64,000 nt of DNA, from positions 1,798,001 to 1,862,000 of the forward strand of contig NZ_JAQOUE010000001.1 of NCBI RefSeq assembly GCF_032191465.1. Reading direction: 5' to 3'. The notes beneath the pieces are model-generated. The model saw nothing but the letters and a program-made list of their open reading frames with translations, searched no databases and had not been told where the DNA came from. Position numbers and translations under genes: made by a program. This document shows, piece by piece, positions 44,881 through 53,681 of this stretch (positions are counted from its first letter, which is position 1; each line of letters begins with the position of its first letter). Source of the stretch: Candidatus Nitronereus thalassa (GTDB lineage: Bacteria > Nitrospirota > Nitrospiria > Nitrospirales > UBA8639).

Positions 44881-45288
44881 TTACGCATAATCTCCACCGT
44901 CATAGGAATGATCGGCGGTATAATCTTCTTCTGCTCCGCCCATATCAGCACTCGTTCCTGGTCGCTTGGGCAGAAAGGTCACTGACTGCGCCACGACTTC
45001 ATGCTTACTCCGTCGCTGCCCATCATCGGTTTCCCATCGGCGCTGCTGAAGCCGCCCATCGATAATCGCCCCATCTCCCTTACTCAAATATTGGCCGCAA
45101 TGTTCGGCTTGCTTTCCAAAGACGACAATATCGACGTAACAGACTTCTTCTTTTTGATCATCCGCCTGCTTGAAACGCCGATTGACGGCTAAACCGAAAT
45201 TCGCAACGGGAGTACCACTTGGTGTGTATCGGAGTTCAGGGTTTCGAGTTAGATTTCCAATCAGGATAACTTTGTTAAACCCCACCAC
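44881..45288 (-). CDS. ssb: Single-stranded DNA-binding protein
   Basis: 135 residues. The OB-fold has NKVILIGNLTRNPELRYTPSGTPVANFGLAVNR and ends near residue 105. The acidic tail ends DDGGDYA-like (SYDGGDYA) rather than DDDIPF, so the usual C-terminal partner-binding tip is altered. GTG start at 45288 overlaps the rpsF stop by 14 bases, so it is translationally coupled between two ribosomal genes. Confidence 0.96.
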   Translation of the reverse strand: MVGFNKVILIGNLTRNPELRYTPSGTPVANFGLAVNRRFKQADDQKEEVCYVDIVVFGKQAEHCGQYLSKGDGAIIDGRLQQRRWETDDGQRRSKHEVVAQSVTFLPKRPGTSADMGGAEEDYTADHSYDGGDYA

Positions 45289-45622
45289 TGTCAGACTCCA
45301 CGGTTTTTACCGCTTCTTCCTTGGGTTTCAGGTCTTCTTCCTCGACCCTCACGGTCAAAAATTTCATCACAGAATCTTCTAAGCGATACAGCCGTTCTAA
45401 TTCGCCCACGACATTTCCACTTGCCTCAAATTGAAAAAGGGAATAGGTACCTCGCCGGTCATGGCCAACTTCATAGGCTAATTTTTTCTTTCCCCAATTG
45501 TCTGCCTTGATAATTGAAGCCCCCAGCTTTTCCAAGGCCCCTTTCAATTTTTCCTGAATGGCCACCGCTTCGGCTTCCGCAAGCGACGATCTCAAAATGA
45601 AAATTGACTCATAAAACGCCAT
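45275..45622 (-). CDS. rpsF: Small ribosomal subunit protein bS6
   Basis: 115 residues with FYESIFILRSSL at the start, KLAYEVGHDRRGTYSLFQFEA in the middle and LYRLEDSVMKFLTVRVEE. The acidic C-terminal tail is typical. GAGGG lies seven bases before the ATG. First gene of rpsF-ssb-rpsR, with a leader hairpin (45658) that may bind the S6:S18 complex. Confidence 0.97.
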   Translation of the reverse strand: MAFYESIFILRSSLAEAEAVAIQEKLKGALEKLGASIIKADNWGKKKLAYEVGHDRRGTYSLFQFEASGNVVGELERLYRLEDSVMKFLTVRVEEEDLKPKEEAVKTVESDSGGV

Positions 45623-45657
45623 GTATCACCCTCATTTCCTAACAAAGACCTACAGTT

Positions 45658-45693
45658 GTCCCCTCACCGAATACGGTTTGTCCACAAGGGAAC
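45658..45693 (-). promoter_or_regulatory. Leader hairpin of rpsF (candidate S6:S18 autoregulatory element)
   Basis: Outer arms GTTCCC and GGGGAC pair, enclosing an inner ACCG-TATT-CGGT hairpin that contains a CCG. Known rpsF leaders in several phyla have a stem with a CCG-bearing bulge bound by S6:S18. It begins close to the predicted transcription start. Assignment is inference. Confidence 0.4.
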
Positions 45694-45695
45694 GG

Positions 45696-45725
45696 AAACT
45701 AGCATAGGCCAGAAAGGCCTGTCAA
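45696..45725 (-). promoter_or_regulatory. Promoter of rpsF-ssb-rpsR
   Basis: Minus-strand TTGACA (45720-45725), 18-bp spacer, TAGTTT (45696-45701) with an extended TG one base before. Start near 45689; leader about 65 bases. Confidence 0.65.
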
Positions 45726-45844
45726 ACAATAGAAAATTGCAAAATTGGCGTTGGTATTGGCTTCCCTGGGCCACCACAAGAACGTGAATAGGAAAGGGGT
45801 CCTTTCAAGCTCCACGTCACTTTCTTTGGATCCAAGGATTCGAA

Positions 45845-46414
45845 TTATTCCGGCTCTCGTTGATTAAATCGATTCATGGTTGCGGCTCCACCGTCCACCA
45901 CTAAACTGTGCAGAGCTTGAATGGACCGATTAATGAGGGTGTCCATAGTGGGCAACTCTGAATCCTTAAAAGGCGCGAGAACAAAATCGGCAGTCTCTTG
46001 CCCAGGTTCGGGACGACCGATTCCCACTTTTAAACGAAAAAAATTTTCAGTTTGTAAATGCATGATGATGGACTTTAGTCCCCTGTGGCCGCCTGTTCCA
46101 CCACCAAATTTTACACGCAATCGCCCGAATGGCAAATCTAAATCATCATGCACAACGATCAAATGGTCGCTATCGATTTCAAACGTTCTCACTAGCGGCT
46201 CAACAATTTCTCCGCTAAGATTCATCCAGGTCAAGGGCAAAGCGAGGACCACTGGCTGCCCCTCTAAACGACCTTGTCCGAGGTAGGCAGTAGATGAGGG
46301 AGAGAGGTCAAGAGACCATTGCGAAGCGGCCATGGCAACCACATTCCAACCGATATTATGCCTTGTATCGGCATAGGTGGAACCTTGGTTCCCAAGGCCA
46401 ACGATCACATGCAA
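45845..46414 (-). CDS. pth: Peptidyl-tRNA hydrolase
   Basis: A 189-residue Pth1 that frees tRNA from stalled peptidyl-tRNA. The N-terminal motif reads VGLGNQGSTYADTRHNIGW: the catalytic His and Asn of TRHNIG are kept, while the usual Pro of GLGNPG is Gln. FGRLRVKFGGGTGGHRGLKSI and VGIGRPEPGQE are also normal. Three bases separate it from rplY, a common pair. Confidence 0.97.
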   Translation of the reverse strand: MHVIVGLGNQGSTYADTRHNIGWNVVAMAASQWSLDLSPSSTAYLGQGRLEGQPVVLALPLTWMNLSGEIVEPLVRTFEIDSDHLIVVHDDLDLPFGRLRVKFGGGTGGHRGLKSIIMHLQTENFFRLKVGIGRPEPGQETADFVLAPFKDSELPTMDTLINRSIQALHSLVVDGGAATMNRFNQREPE

Positions 46415-46417
46415 GGG

Positions 46418-47122
46418 TTACTTTTTCGGTTCACCGGCCTTGGCTGCAGCCGGTGCAGCTTCAGCCTTGGCTTTATCTCCAGGAGCAGCCTCAGTTGGCG
46501 CAGCCGCAGGAGCTTCACTTGGCTCACCAGCCAACATCGCCGCCAATTTTTCATCGGAAATCTGAGCGGCCACGTTCACCACCATATCACCAGGATCATC
46601 GAGAATTTTTATCCCGGGTCCAGGCTGCACGTCCCGCACGTGAATCCCATCGCCGAGCCCCAATTCCGATGCGTCAATATCGATCTGGTCGGGAAGGGCA
46701 TTAGGCAAACATTCGATATGAAATTCGCGCATATGCTGGTGCAACACACCTTTGTCGACTTTGACTCCAACGGGCACACTTCCCGTGATATGAACTTGAA
46801 CTTTGACCCGCACGGTCTTCTTCATATCGACTTCAAACAAATCCACATGGAGCACCAAGCCGGTGATAGGATCGACCTGATGATCCTGAATTACAACGGT
46901 TTTCTCGGTCTCTCCTGTACCATCAGAGATGCGGAGCGAAACCAAGCCCGTACTACCTGCTTGGGCCATGAGAATTTTAGCCACGGCAGATGGGTCCATT
47001 TCCAGTAATTGTGATTTCCCTCGACCATATACGACGGCCGGGATTTTCCCGTTCCGCCGAATTTGACGGGCGACTCCCTTCCCAGATTCTTTTCGCGCGG
47101 TTGCTTCAGCAGAAAACTTCAT
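46418..47122 (-). CDS. rplY: Large ribosomal subunit protein bL25 (CTC form)
   Basis: 234 residues. The N-terminal 5S-rRNA-binding L25 domain (about 1-95) starts ATARKESGKGVARQIRRNGKIPAVVYG. A C-terminal TL5/CTC beta domain (to about 185) contains DIDASELGLGDGIHV. The last 45 residues are Ala/Pro/Lys/Glu low complexity. It lies between prs and pth, the order usual in bacteria. A palindrome overlaps its candidate promoter (47185-47213). Confidence 0.97.
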   Translation of the reverse strand: MKFSAEATARKESGKGVARQIRRNGKIPAVVYGRGKSQLLEMDPSAVAKILMAQAGSTGLVSLRISDGTGETEKTVVIQDHQVDPITGLVLHVDLFEVDMKKTVRVKVQVHITGSVPVGVKVDKGVLHQHMREFHIECLPNALPDQIDIDASELGLGDGIHVRDVQPGPGIKILDDPGDMVVNVAAQISDEKLAAMLAGEPSEAPAAAPTEAAPGDKAKAEAAPAAAKAGEPKK

Positions 47123-47184
47123 ACGATTCCCTCACCCTAAAATATGAATGCTTCAATCTTTGAGAGGCAGTACTCTCCACAATC

Positions 47185-47213
47185 ACTATTTGACCCTGTC
47201 TTTATAAAGACAA
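47185..47213 (-). promoter_or_regulatory. Candidate rplY promoter overlapped by a perfect 16-bp palindrome
   Basis: TGTCTTTATAAAGACA at 47197-47212 is a perfect palindrome. Its right half forms part of a minus-strand -35-like TTGTCT (47208-47213), followed after 17 bp by AATAGT (47185-47190). A dimeric regulator bound there would block RNA polymerase. The promoter itself is only four of six at each box. Confidence 0.45.
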
Positions 47214-47261
47214 CGAAGAACCGCTTACTTTACATGTCTCTGATCTGAAAGAAAAGGGGGG

Positions 47262-48203
47262 CTAGTCAAATAATGAGGTAACGGATTGTTCTTCGTGGAT
47301 TCGCTTAATGGCCTCCCCTAGAAGCGGAGCCACAGAAAGGACCTTGATTTTTGAACATAATTCGTCTTTGCCCTGCAAAGGAATAGAATTCGTGGCGACG
47401 ACTTGTGTTAAGCAGGACTTCTCGATTCGTTCGAGGGCGGGCCCGGATAGGACCGCATGAGTACAAACCGCCCACACTTTCGAGGCCCCATTGTCGGCAC
47501 AGGCCTTCGCTGTTTCAACTATAGTACCGGCCGTGTCAATCATGTCATCTAGAAGCAGGACATGACGACCCTTAACATCACCAATAATATTCATCACTTT
47601 CGCCTGGTTGGGACCTTCTCGCCGCTTATCGATAATCGCCAGATTGGCATCCAAACGTTTGGCGAATCCGCGAGCCCGCTCTACCCCGCCTGCATCGGGA
47701 GAGACCACAACTATGTCTCCAAAATCACATTTTTTGACATAATCCAACAACACCGGTCTTGCGTATAAATGATCCACAGGAATATTAAAAAATCCCTGAA
47801 TTGGACCTGCATGCAAATCCATGGTTAGGACACGATGGGCCCCGGCTGTGGTAATCAAATCCGCCATTAACTTGGCGCTGATGGGTACCCGTGGCTGATC
47901 TTTCCGATCCTGTCTGGCATAGCCGAAATACGGAATCACCGCCGTAATGCGATAAGCCGAGGACCGTTTTAGGGCATCTAAGATAATCAGCAACTCCATG
48001 ATGGAGTTGTTTACAGGCTGACAACACGACTGAATCACAAACAAGTCCCCACCTCGGACGTTTTCCTCAACTTTCACCCGGATTTCACCATCACTGAAGG
48101 TCGACACCACCGCACGGGACAGAGGGACTCCCAAAAACTTACTAATTTCTTCCACAAGGGCAGGATTCGAGTTTCCGGAAAACAGTTTCAGGTCGCCAGC
48201 CAT
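47262..48203 (-). CDS. prs: Ribose-phosphate pyrophosphokinase
   Basis: 313 residues from ATG 48203 ([16 protein letters not shown]), the normal bacterial length; the in-frame extension to 48284 is rejected. Motifs are [49 protein letters not shown], the PRPP region [14 protein letters not shown] and the pyrophosphate loop [13 protein letters not shown]. It makes PRPP for nucleotide, His and Trp synthesis. It lies downstream of ispE. Confidence 0.98.
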   Translation of the reverse strand: MAGDLKLFSGNSNPALVEEISKFLGVPLSRAVVSTFSDGEIRVKVEENVRGGDLFVIQSCCQPVNNSIMELLIILDALKRSSAYRITAVIPYFGYARQDRKDQPRVPISAKLMADLITTAGAHRVLTMDLHAGPIQGFFNIPVDHLYARPVLLDYVKKCDFGDIVVVSPDAGGVERARGFAKRLDANLAIIDKRREGPNQAKVMNIIGDVKGRHVLLLDDMIDTAGTIVETAKACADNGASKVWAVCTHAVLSGPALERIEKSCLTQVVATNSIPLQGKDELCSKIKVLSVAPLLGEAIKRIHEEQSVTSLFD

Positions 48204-48268
48204 GAGAAATATTCCATTATATATATAAGGTGAAAAGAGAGGAGAAACACACAAGAAAACTGCAGAGC

Positions 48269-48297
48269 TTTTTATGCCATCCACATAAGGTTGTCAA
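48269..48297 (-). promoter_or_regulatory. Promoter of prs
   Basis: Minus-strand TTGACA (48292-48297), 17-bp spacer, TAAAAA (48269-48274). Start near 48262, about 60 bases before ATG 48203. Confidence 0.55.
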
Positions 48298-48306
48298 CAA
48301 TTGCTG

Positions 48307-48341
48307 ACGTGAAGCGAAGCTCGTCAAGCGGGAGGCGTAAG
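48307..48341. repeat. Degenerate 7-bp repeat tract
   Basis: Five successive heptamers ACGTGAA, GCGAAGC, TCGTCAA, GCGGGAG, GCGTAAG lie just upstream of the prs promoter. The GCGTAAG unit is identical to that at 35658. Confidence 0.55.
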
Positions 48342-48422
48342 AAAACTGGCGTTATGTATTCCCACTTATGGGCGCCACAATACGCATCACATTTTACGAA
48401 CAAACCATTATAAGAACTTCAT

Positions 48423-49331
48423 TCATTGCTGTTTTTCTCCCAGCAACCCCTGTTCCATTGTAGGCCCGAGCAGCACTCGATACCCTGAGCTCTTTACAAG
48501 GACCTCTTTGGCTTGTATGGCACGAGCCTCATCCTGAAACACACCAAACATCGTCGCGCCACTGCCGGAAAGCAAGGCGCTTTCCGCTCCCAACTCCACC
48601 AGATTTTTTTTGATGTCGGCGAGGACCGGATAGTCGCGAAATAGAACAGCTTCAAAATCGTTTTCTAACTGTGCTGACAGGTGCTCCCAGGAAAGAGACG
48701 AGGCCTGTTCGAACTCAATAAGATGATCCGATAACAATGGAACCTCCGACCTTCCCTCATCCAACCGTTTGTAGGCTTGCCCCGTATTGATAGGAAATCC
48801 GGGATTGACCAACAGTATCCACCGGGCATTATGAAAAGTCTTCGGGATAATTTGTTCGCCCCACCCGCGAATGATCGCCGTCGGCCCTTCGATAAAAAAT
48901 GGCACATCACTGCCCAATGTTTGCCCTAGTTTGGCCATATCGCTCCGTGACCAACCTAACGCCAAAAGATGATTGAGACCCATAATCGTCGCCGCTGCAT
49001 CGCTGCTCCCACCACCAAGTCCTGCCGCCACTGGAATGTGCTTCTTCAAAGTCATTGACACGCCCACCCTAGCGCTCGATTGCCGCAACACCACATCAGC
49101 AGCGCGATACACAAGATTATCCGTAATTTCCGAAACGGAACGATCAGAGCACTCCAATCGAATACCCACAAAAGAATCGTCAACGTGAATCGTCAACTCA
49201 TCCGTCACTCCAATTGTTTGCATCAAAGACCATAACCCGTGATACCCCTTAGGTAGCAGATCAAAGATTTTCAGGATAAGATTCACTTTGGCAGGTGGGT
49301 ACAACACCAGGCGACGAGAGAGATTCTTCAT
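48423..49331 (-). CDS. ispE: 4-diphosphocytidyl-2-C-methyl-D-erythritol kinase
   Basis: A 302-residue GHMP kinase of the MEP isoprenoid route. Conserved blocks are PAKVNLILKI near the N-terminus, the ATP loop KHIPVAAGLGGGSSDAA, GSDVPFFIEG and LSGSGATMFGVF. It fits use of DXP for both B6 (pdxJ) and isoprenoids. It lies between the pilus gene pilC and prs; the ispE-prs pairing is common. Confidence 0.97.
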   Translation of the reverse strand: MKNLSRRLVLYPPAKVNLILKIFDLLPKGYHGLWSLMQTIGVTDELTIHVDDSFVGIRLECSDRSVSEITDNLVYRAADVVLRQSSARVGVSMTLKKHIPVAAGLGGGSSDAAATIMGLNHLLALGWSRSDMAKLGQTLGSDVPFFIEGPTAIIRGWGEQIIPKTFHNARWILLVNPGFPINTGQAYKRLDEGRSEVPLLSDHLIEFEQASSLSWEHLSAQLENDFEAVLFRDYPVLADIKKNLVELGAESALLSGSGATMFGVFQDEARAIQAKEVLVKSSGYRVLLGPTMEQGLLGEKQQ

Positions 49332-49387
49332 GAAGGATTCCTACTCACACACATCATTAGGTATAAAAAGGACTGATCCCCAAGAAA

Positions 49388-50599
49388 CTAGCCAATGACC
49401 GAGGCCATATTAAAAATCGGAAGATACATCGCCATCACAATAAACCCAATGCCGATTCCTAACACGACGATAATGAGTGGTTCAATGAGTGCGGTTAGCG
49501 ACACAATATCCCGATTGACCTCTTGTTCATACAAATCCGCAACTTTTTCCAAAGTTGAGTCCAGGGATCCTGTCGACTCTCCAACACGCACCATTTCGGT
49601 GACAAACGGAGGAAATACCCCGCTCGCCAACAGAGGATCGGCCAAGGAATGTCCTTCGCCCACACTTCGTTGAGCTTCGCCTAGCGCATGCTCCAACCGA
49701 CGCAATCCAGAAGTTCGTCCGGCAAGGGTCAGACCTTCTAATATGGGCACGCCACTTTTCAACAGTCCGCTTAACGTGCGAGCGAAATGCACCACTGAGG
49801 TTTTTAACCACACCGTCCCCATCAACGGGATCTTCAACAACAGACGTTCTCGAAAAGTTTGGCCCCATTCTGAACGCAACAGTCTTTTCATCAAAAACCC
49901 CACGCCCACCCCCAATGAAAGGAGAAATAAAATATACGAATTCATAAATGCACTCACTTGAAGGACCCACTTGGTTGGCCAAGGCAACGCATCTCCCAAA
50001 TCCGTGAAAAGGGGGCCGAACATTGGGATGACCCACATTACCAAAACGGCGAGCACAGAAAGTGCCACCACCAACACGACGCAGGGATAAGCCAAGGCGG
50101 CTCGGACCTGATGGGTCAGCTTCAATCGTTTTTCTAAAGAGTCGGCCAATCGCTGCAGGGTCACATCGAGCATTCCACTGGCCTCCCCGGCCTCCACCAT
50201 GCCGACATACCAAGGAGAAAACACTTGAGGATGCGCTCGCAATGATGCCCCCAATGAATTGCCGGATTGTACTTGCTGCGCTACATGATTGAGAGTCTCT
50301 TGCAACGTCTGGTCAGTGCTATGCCGAGCCACGGTCTGCAACCCTTGCAAAAGGGGAACACCAGCTTTCACCATGGTCGCTAATTGCAAGGTCAACACCA
50401 CCAAGGCACGGGGCTTTACTCGCAGGCTCGTTAACGAAAAAAGGGACAACGAAATGGGTGCAGGTTTCTCGCGAATCGAAGTCGCGAGAATTTCCTGTTT
50501 TCGCAAGAGGCGAGAAGCCTCCCGCGAATCCTTTGCAGTAATTTCTCCACGGCGGCGGCGCCCTTGTCGAGATTGTCCATGATAGAGGAAGACAGGCAT
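49388..50599 (-). CDS. pilC: Type IV pilus / type II secretion inner-membrane platform protein (PilC/GspF)
   Basis: 403 residues from ATG 50599 (MPVFLYHG), with AGGAG only two to three bases before it. It has two T2SSF domains (about 70-195 and 270-400), each followed by membrane segments (about residues 170-195, 220-240 and the last 25). SGNSLGASLRAHPQVFSPWYVGMVEAGEASG is the family hallmark segment. It anchors the assembly ATPase. Order pilB-pilT-like-pilC supports a pilus role, but no pilin or secretin lies in the window. Confidence 0.93.
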   Translation of the reverse strand: MPVFLYHGQSRQGRRRRGEITAKDSREASRLLRKQEILATSIREKPAPISLSLFSLTSLRVKPRALVVLTLQLATMVKAGVPLLQGLQTVARHSTDQTLQETLNHVAQQVQSGNSLGASLRAHPQVFSPWYVGMVEAGEASGMLDVTLQRLADSLEKRLKLTHQVRAALAYPCVVLVVALSVLAVLVMWVIPMFGPLFTDLGDALPWPTKWVLQVSAFMNSYILFLLSLGVGVGFLMKRLLRSEWGQTFRERLLLKIPLMGTVWLKTSVVHFARTLSGLLKSGVPILEGLTLAGRTSGLRRLEHALGEAQRSVGEGHSLADPLLASGVFPPFVTEMVRVGESTGSLDSTLEKVADLYEQEVNRDIVSLTALIEPLIIVVLGIGIGFIVMAMYLPIFNMASVIG

Positions 50600-50714
50600 A
50601 GCTCCTAAAGAAAAAACGTTGTTCGTATCTGGTAAAGCGTATCTCGTAAAAAAACGAGATGCGAGAGGCAACCAACGAAATACAGGGTTTTTAGCACGAA
50701 ATACGAGCGACGCA

Positions 50715-51806
50715 TTATCCTCGCATTCTCTGATCCGTTCGATGAATCATCTGCCGCAATTCATCGGGCGTACCCGATTGCACCAGAGCAGAAGTGCCGG
50801 AAATCATCCGTCGCCGATACAGATCCGCCAAAGCCTGATTCATCGTTTGCATGCCATGCTTGGCCTGCCCGGTCTGCATAATGGAATAGATTTGTCGAAT
50901 CTTATCTTCGCGAATCATGCCTCGAATCGCGGGAGTCGGCATGAGCAATTCCAGCGCGAGGACACGCCCAGGTGCTTTCACCTTAGGAACAAGGGCCTGC
51001 GCCACCATTCCCTCGAGCACCAAAGCGAGTCGATGCCGAATAAGCGCCTGTTGCTCTGCAGGAAACGCCTGCACCAAACATTGCAACCCCAATAAGCATG
51101 ACGAAGTACACATGGATAGCAACACAAAAATCCCGGACTCCGCTAGACTGATGGCGGCCTCAATCGTTTCACGATTTCCCGCCTCGCCTACCAGGACGAC
51201 GTCGGGATCTTCCCGCGACACCCCATCAAGGGCCGAGGAAATATCCGGAACATCACCGCCGATGTCGCACTGCGAGACAAAACCCTTTTTATCGGAGTGA
51301 ACAAATTCGATGGGCTGCTCAAACGTCAGAATATGGGCTCGACGTTCATCATTGAGTTTGTCGATGAACGAAGCCAGGGTCGTTGTTTTTCCGCTTCCGG
51401 CAGGGCCCGCGACGATCACGAGACCTTGGCGTTTTTTTGTCAACTCGCCAAACACTGGAGGAAGCCCCAGAGCTTTTAACGAGGGGATGTGAAGTGGAAT
51501 CAATCGAATGGCGAACGCGGGCATTCCACCCTGCGAATAGGCATGGCAGCGAAATCGACCCATGCCTTCGAGAGAAACCGTAAAATCTCCAAGCGGTTGC
51601 TTGCCCCTGGATCGATCCACTAATAAACCTGATAGAAGTTCGTTCCGTAATTGCCCAAGATTCTCGACGGACAAGGGTGGGGCATCGAGTGGGACCAGCT
51701 GACCATCCACCCGAATTCGGGGAATGCGATTCGCGACCAGATGCAAATCCGATCCGCCACGTTCCACCAGGATGGAGAGAAAGTTTTGGAGATAACTCAA
51801 GACCAT
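50715..51806 (-). CDS. PilT-like ATPase with degenerate catalytic motifs
   Basis: 363 residues, PilT length and architecture. The PAS-like N-terminal domain opens GGSDLHLVANRIPRIRVDG, and Walker A is intact (GPAGSGKT, 134-141). Several retraction-ATPase motifs are changed: the Asp box EDP reads EQP (163-165), Walker-B-associated GEMRD reads GEAGN (207-211), and the His-box TLHT reads SMCT (231-234). The C-terminal AIRNLIRE region survives as AIRGMIRE. The catalytic Glu (208) remains. It may bind ATP but hydrolyse poorly, acting as a modifier of pilus retraction. It lies between pilB and pilC. Confidence 0.85.
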   Translation of the reverse strand: MVLSYLQNFLSILVERGGSDLHLVANRIPRIRVDGQLVPLDAPPLSVENLGQLRNELLSGLLVDRSRGKQPLGDFTVSLEGMGRFRCHAYSQGGMPAFAIRLIPLHIPSLKALGLPPVFGELTKKRQGLVIVAGPAGSGKTTTLASFIDKLNDERRAHILTFEQPIEFVHSDKKGFVSQCDIGGDVPDISSALDGVSREDPDVVLVGEAGNRETIEAAISLAESGIFVLLSMCTSSCLLGLQCLVQAFPAEQQALIRHRLALVLEGMVAQALVPKVKAPGRVLALELLMPTPAIRGMIREDKIRQIYSIMQTGQAKHGMQTMNQALADLYRRRMISGTSALVQSGTPDELRQMIHRTDQRMRG

Positions 51807-51842
51807 GATCGTTCCTTTAAAAAATTGAAGAACAGATTCGCC

Positions 51843-53657
51843 TTACCCCAATACCGTCGCACTCACCACTTCATCCATCGTCGTCAACCCAGCCTTGATT
51901 TTTCGCAATCCGCTTTGGCGCAACGACGTGGCGCCTTCCTCTTGAGCCTGCTGACGTAGACGGTCGGATGACGCGCGTTGTAAAATGAGTGATTGAAGAG
52001 CATCCGAAACTGGAAGCACTTCGTACAATCCGATCCGCCCCCGATATCCAGTCCCATGACAGACGGCACATCCCTGCCCACGGACCGGCCTCACATCCCG
52101 CGCGGCGTTTGCTGAAAATCCAATCTTCACCAATTGTTCAACAGGAATCACCTCTGGTTGCTGACACGAGGCACAGACTCGACGCACCAGTCGCTGCGCG
52201 ACAATCAATCGAAGCGACGCCGCCACCATAAACGGCTCGATCCCCATGTCCAATAAGCGAGTAACCGTCCGAACGGCATCGCCGGTATGCAGCGTGGATA
52301 AAACACGATGCCCGGTCAATGCGGCTTTTACTGCCATTTGTGCGGTTTCCCAATCTCGAATTTCCCCCACCATCATGATATCGGGATCTTGCCGCAGAAA
52401 GGCGCGAAGCACCGTGGCAAAGGTCAGCCCAATCTCTTCCTTTATCTGTACCTGAGTAATGCCGGTAAAATGGTATTCAATCGGGTCCTCCGCCGTGACG
52501 ATGTTCACGTCCGGAGTGTTGAGCACTTGCAAGGCCGAATACAGCGTCGTGGTTTTGCCACTACCCGTAGGCCCGGTCACAACGACCATCCCATCCGGTT
52601 GCTCCAACGCAGCCAGAAACTTGGCCAAGTCGGCATCATCCATTCCCAGGGAAGGAAGATCCAACGTCAATCCTGTTCGATTCAGCAATCGCAAGACGGC
52701 TGTCTCGCCATGCAAACTCGGTAAAATCGACAGCCGCACATCCACCGGCTTCCGATCATCCAAAGACACACTCAACCGTCCATCTTGGGGAAGCCGGCGT
52801 TCCGTAATATCCAACTTCGCCAAAATTTTTAATCGCGAAATCACGGCGTTTCGAAGACGAATCGGATATGTCATCTGTGTCTGCAACACGCCATCCAGAC
52901 GAAACCGCACGCGCACCGTCGTCTCAAGCGGTTCGAAATGAATGTCACTCGCACCCACTTGCGACGCGCTGCCAATCACCGTATGGACCAAATCCACAAT
53001 GGGCGAATCATCTTGAACACCAGCGTCGCCGAGTAAAGCCGGCTGGCCATCCAGCAAACTGGATGTGGCACGCTCTAGCAAGCCCATTATGTGTGATTGA
53101 TTCAATAAGGAATCCTGCCCCGACAGATCTTCGGAAGTGGATACCCCACCCGAAACGCTTTCTTGATGAAAGAATCCTTCTTCTCTGCCAACAGTGGAAA
53201 GCCCGCCTGGTGAGTCCTGTCCTTGGCTAGAGGGCCCATACAACGCGTGAAGGCATGCGCGCACATCAGCTTCACGCGCCACAATGGGAAGGATCGAACA
53301 GTCCGTACGAAATCGAAGATCATCCACCACACTGACCTGGCCTGGATTCACCATCGCGATCGTGAGACGATTCCCAATTTTTTTTAGAGGAACCAGGTCA
53401 TGTGCCTGAGCCCATTCGCAAGAAATCAATTGGGCCAAAGCAGGGTCAGGAGGCGGAGGAGGATCATGAAGCACGGGCAAGCCGTATTGTTGCCCGAGGA
53501 AGGTTAAGAGGGTGTCTTCAGAAATCGCCCCTTGCTGAACGAGAATGGTACCGAGTCGGGCTTGGGTGTTGCGTTGGACCTGAAGAGCAGCTTCCAACTG
53601 GGCATCGGAAATGCATCCGGCCTCCAATAGCAACCTGCCCATCCGTTCGCGAACCAT
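51843..53657 (-). CDS. pilB: Type IV pilus assembly / type II secretion ATPase (PilB/GspE)
   Basis: A 604-residue traffic ATPase. The N-terminal MshEN domain (about 1-140) has GRLLLEAGCI and RLGTILVQQGAISEDTLLTFL, the pattern that binds c-di-GMP in relatives. A Ser/Gly-rich linker (about 143-215) precedes the ATPase: SDIHFEP, Walker A GPTGSGKT (362-369), intact GEIRD and STLHTGD. A CASC...CAVC zinc site follows near residue 515-545. All motifs lost in the neighbouring PilT-like protein are intact here. Confidence 0.95.
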   Translation of the reverse strand: MVRERMGRLLLEAGCISDAQLEAALQVQRNTQARLGTILVQQGAISEDTLLTFLGQQYGLPVLHDPPPPPDPALAQLISCEWAQAHDLVPLKKIGNRLTIAMVNPGQVSVVDDLRFRTDCSILPIVAREADVRACLHALYGPSSQGQDSPGGLSTVGREEGFFHQESVSGGVSTSEDLSGQDSLLNQSHIMGLLERATSSLLDGQPALLGDAGVQDDSPIVDLVHTVIGSASQVGASDIHFEPLETTVRVRFRLDGVLQTQMTYPIRLRNAVISRLKILAKLDITERRLPQDGRLSVSLDDRKPVDVRLSILPSLHGETAVLRLLNRTGLTLDLPSLGMDDADLAKFLAALEQPDGMVVVTGPTGSGKTTTLYSALQVLNTPDVNIVTAEDPIEYHFTGITQVQIKEEIGLTFATVLRAFLRQDPDIMMVGEIRDWETAQMAVKAALTGHRVLSTLHTGDAVRTVTRLLDMGIEPFMVAASLRLIVAQRLVRRVCASCQQPEVIPVEQLVKIGFSANAARDVRPVRGQGCAVCHGTGYRGRIGLYEVLPVSDALQSLILQRASSDRLRQQAQEEGATSLRQSGLRKIKAGLTTMDEVVSATVLG

Positions 53658-53681
53658 ATCGTGACCATCGCGTCATTAGCA

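Noticed and set aside
49527-50213. 228-codon minus-strand frame inside pilC
   Set aside because: It is in a different frame of a recognisable PilC/GspF gene and has a biased, low-information composition.
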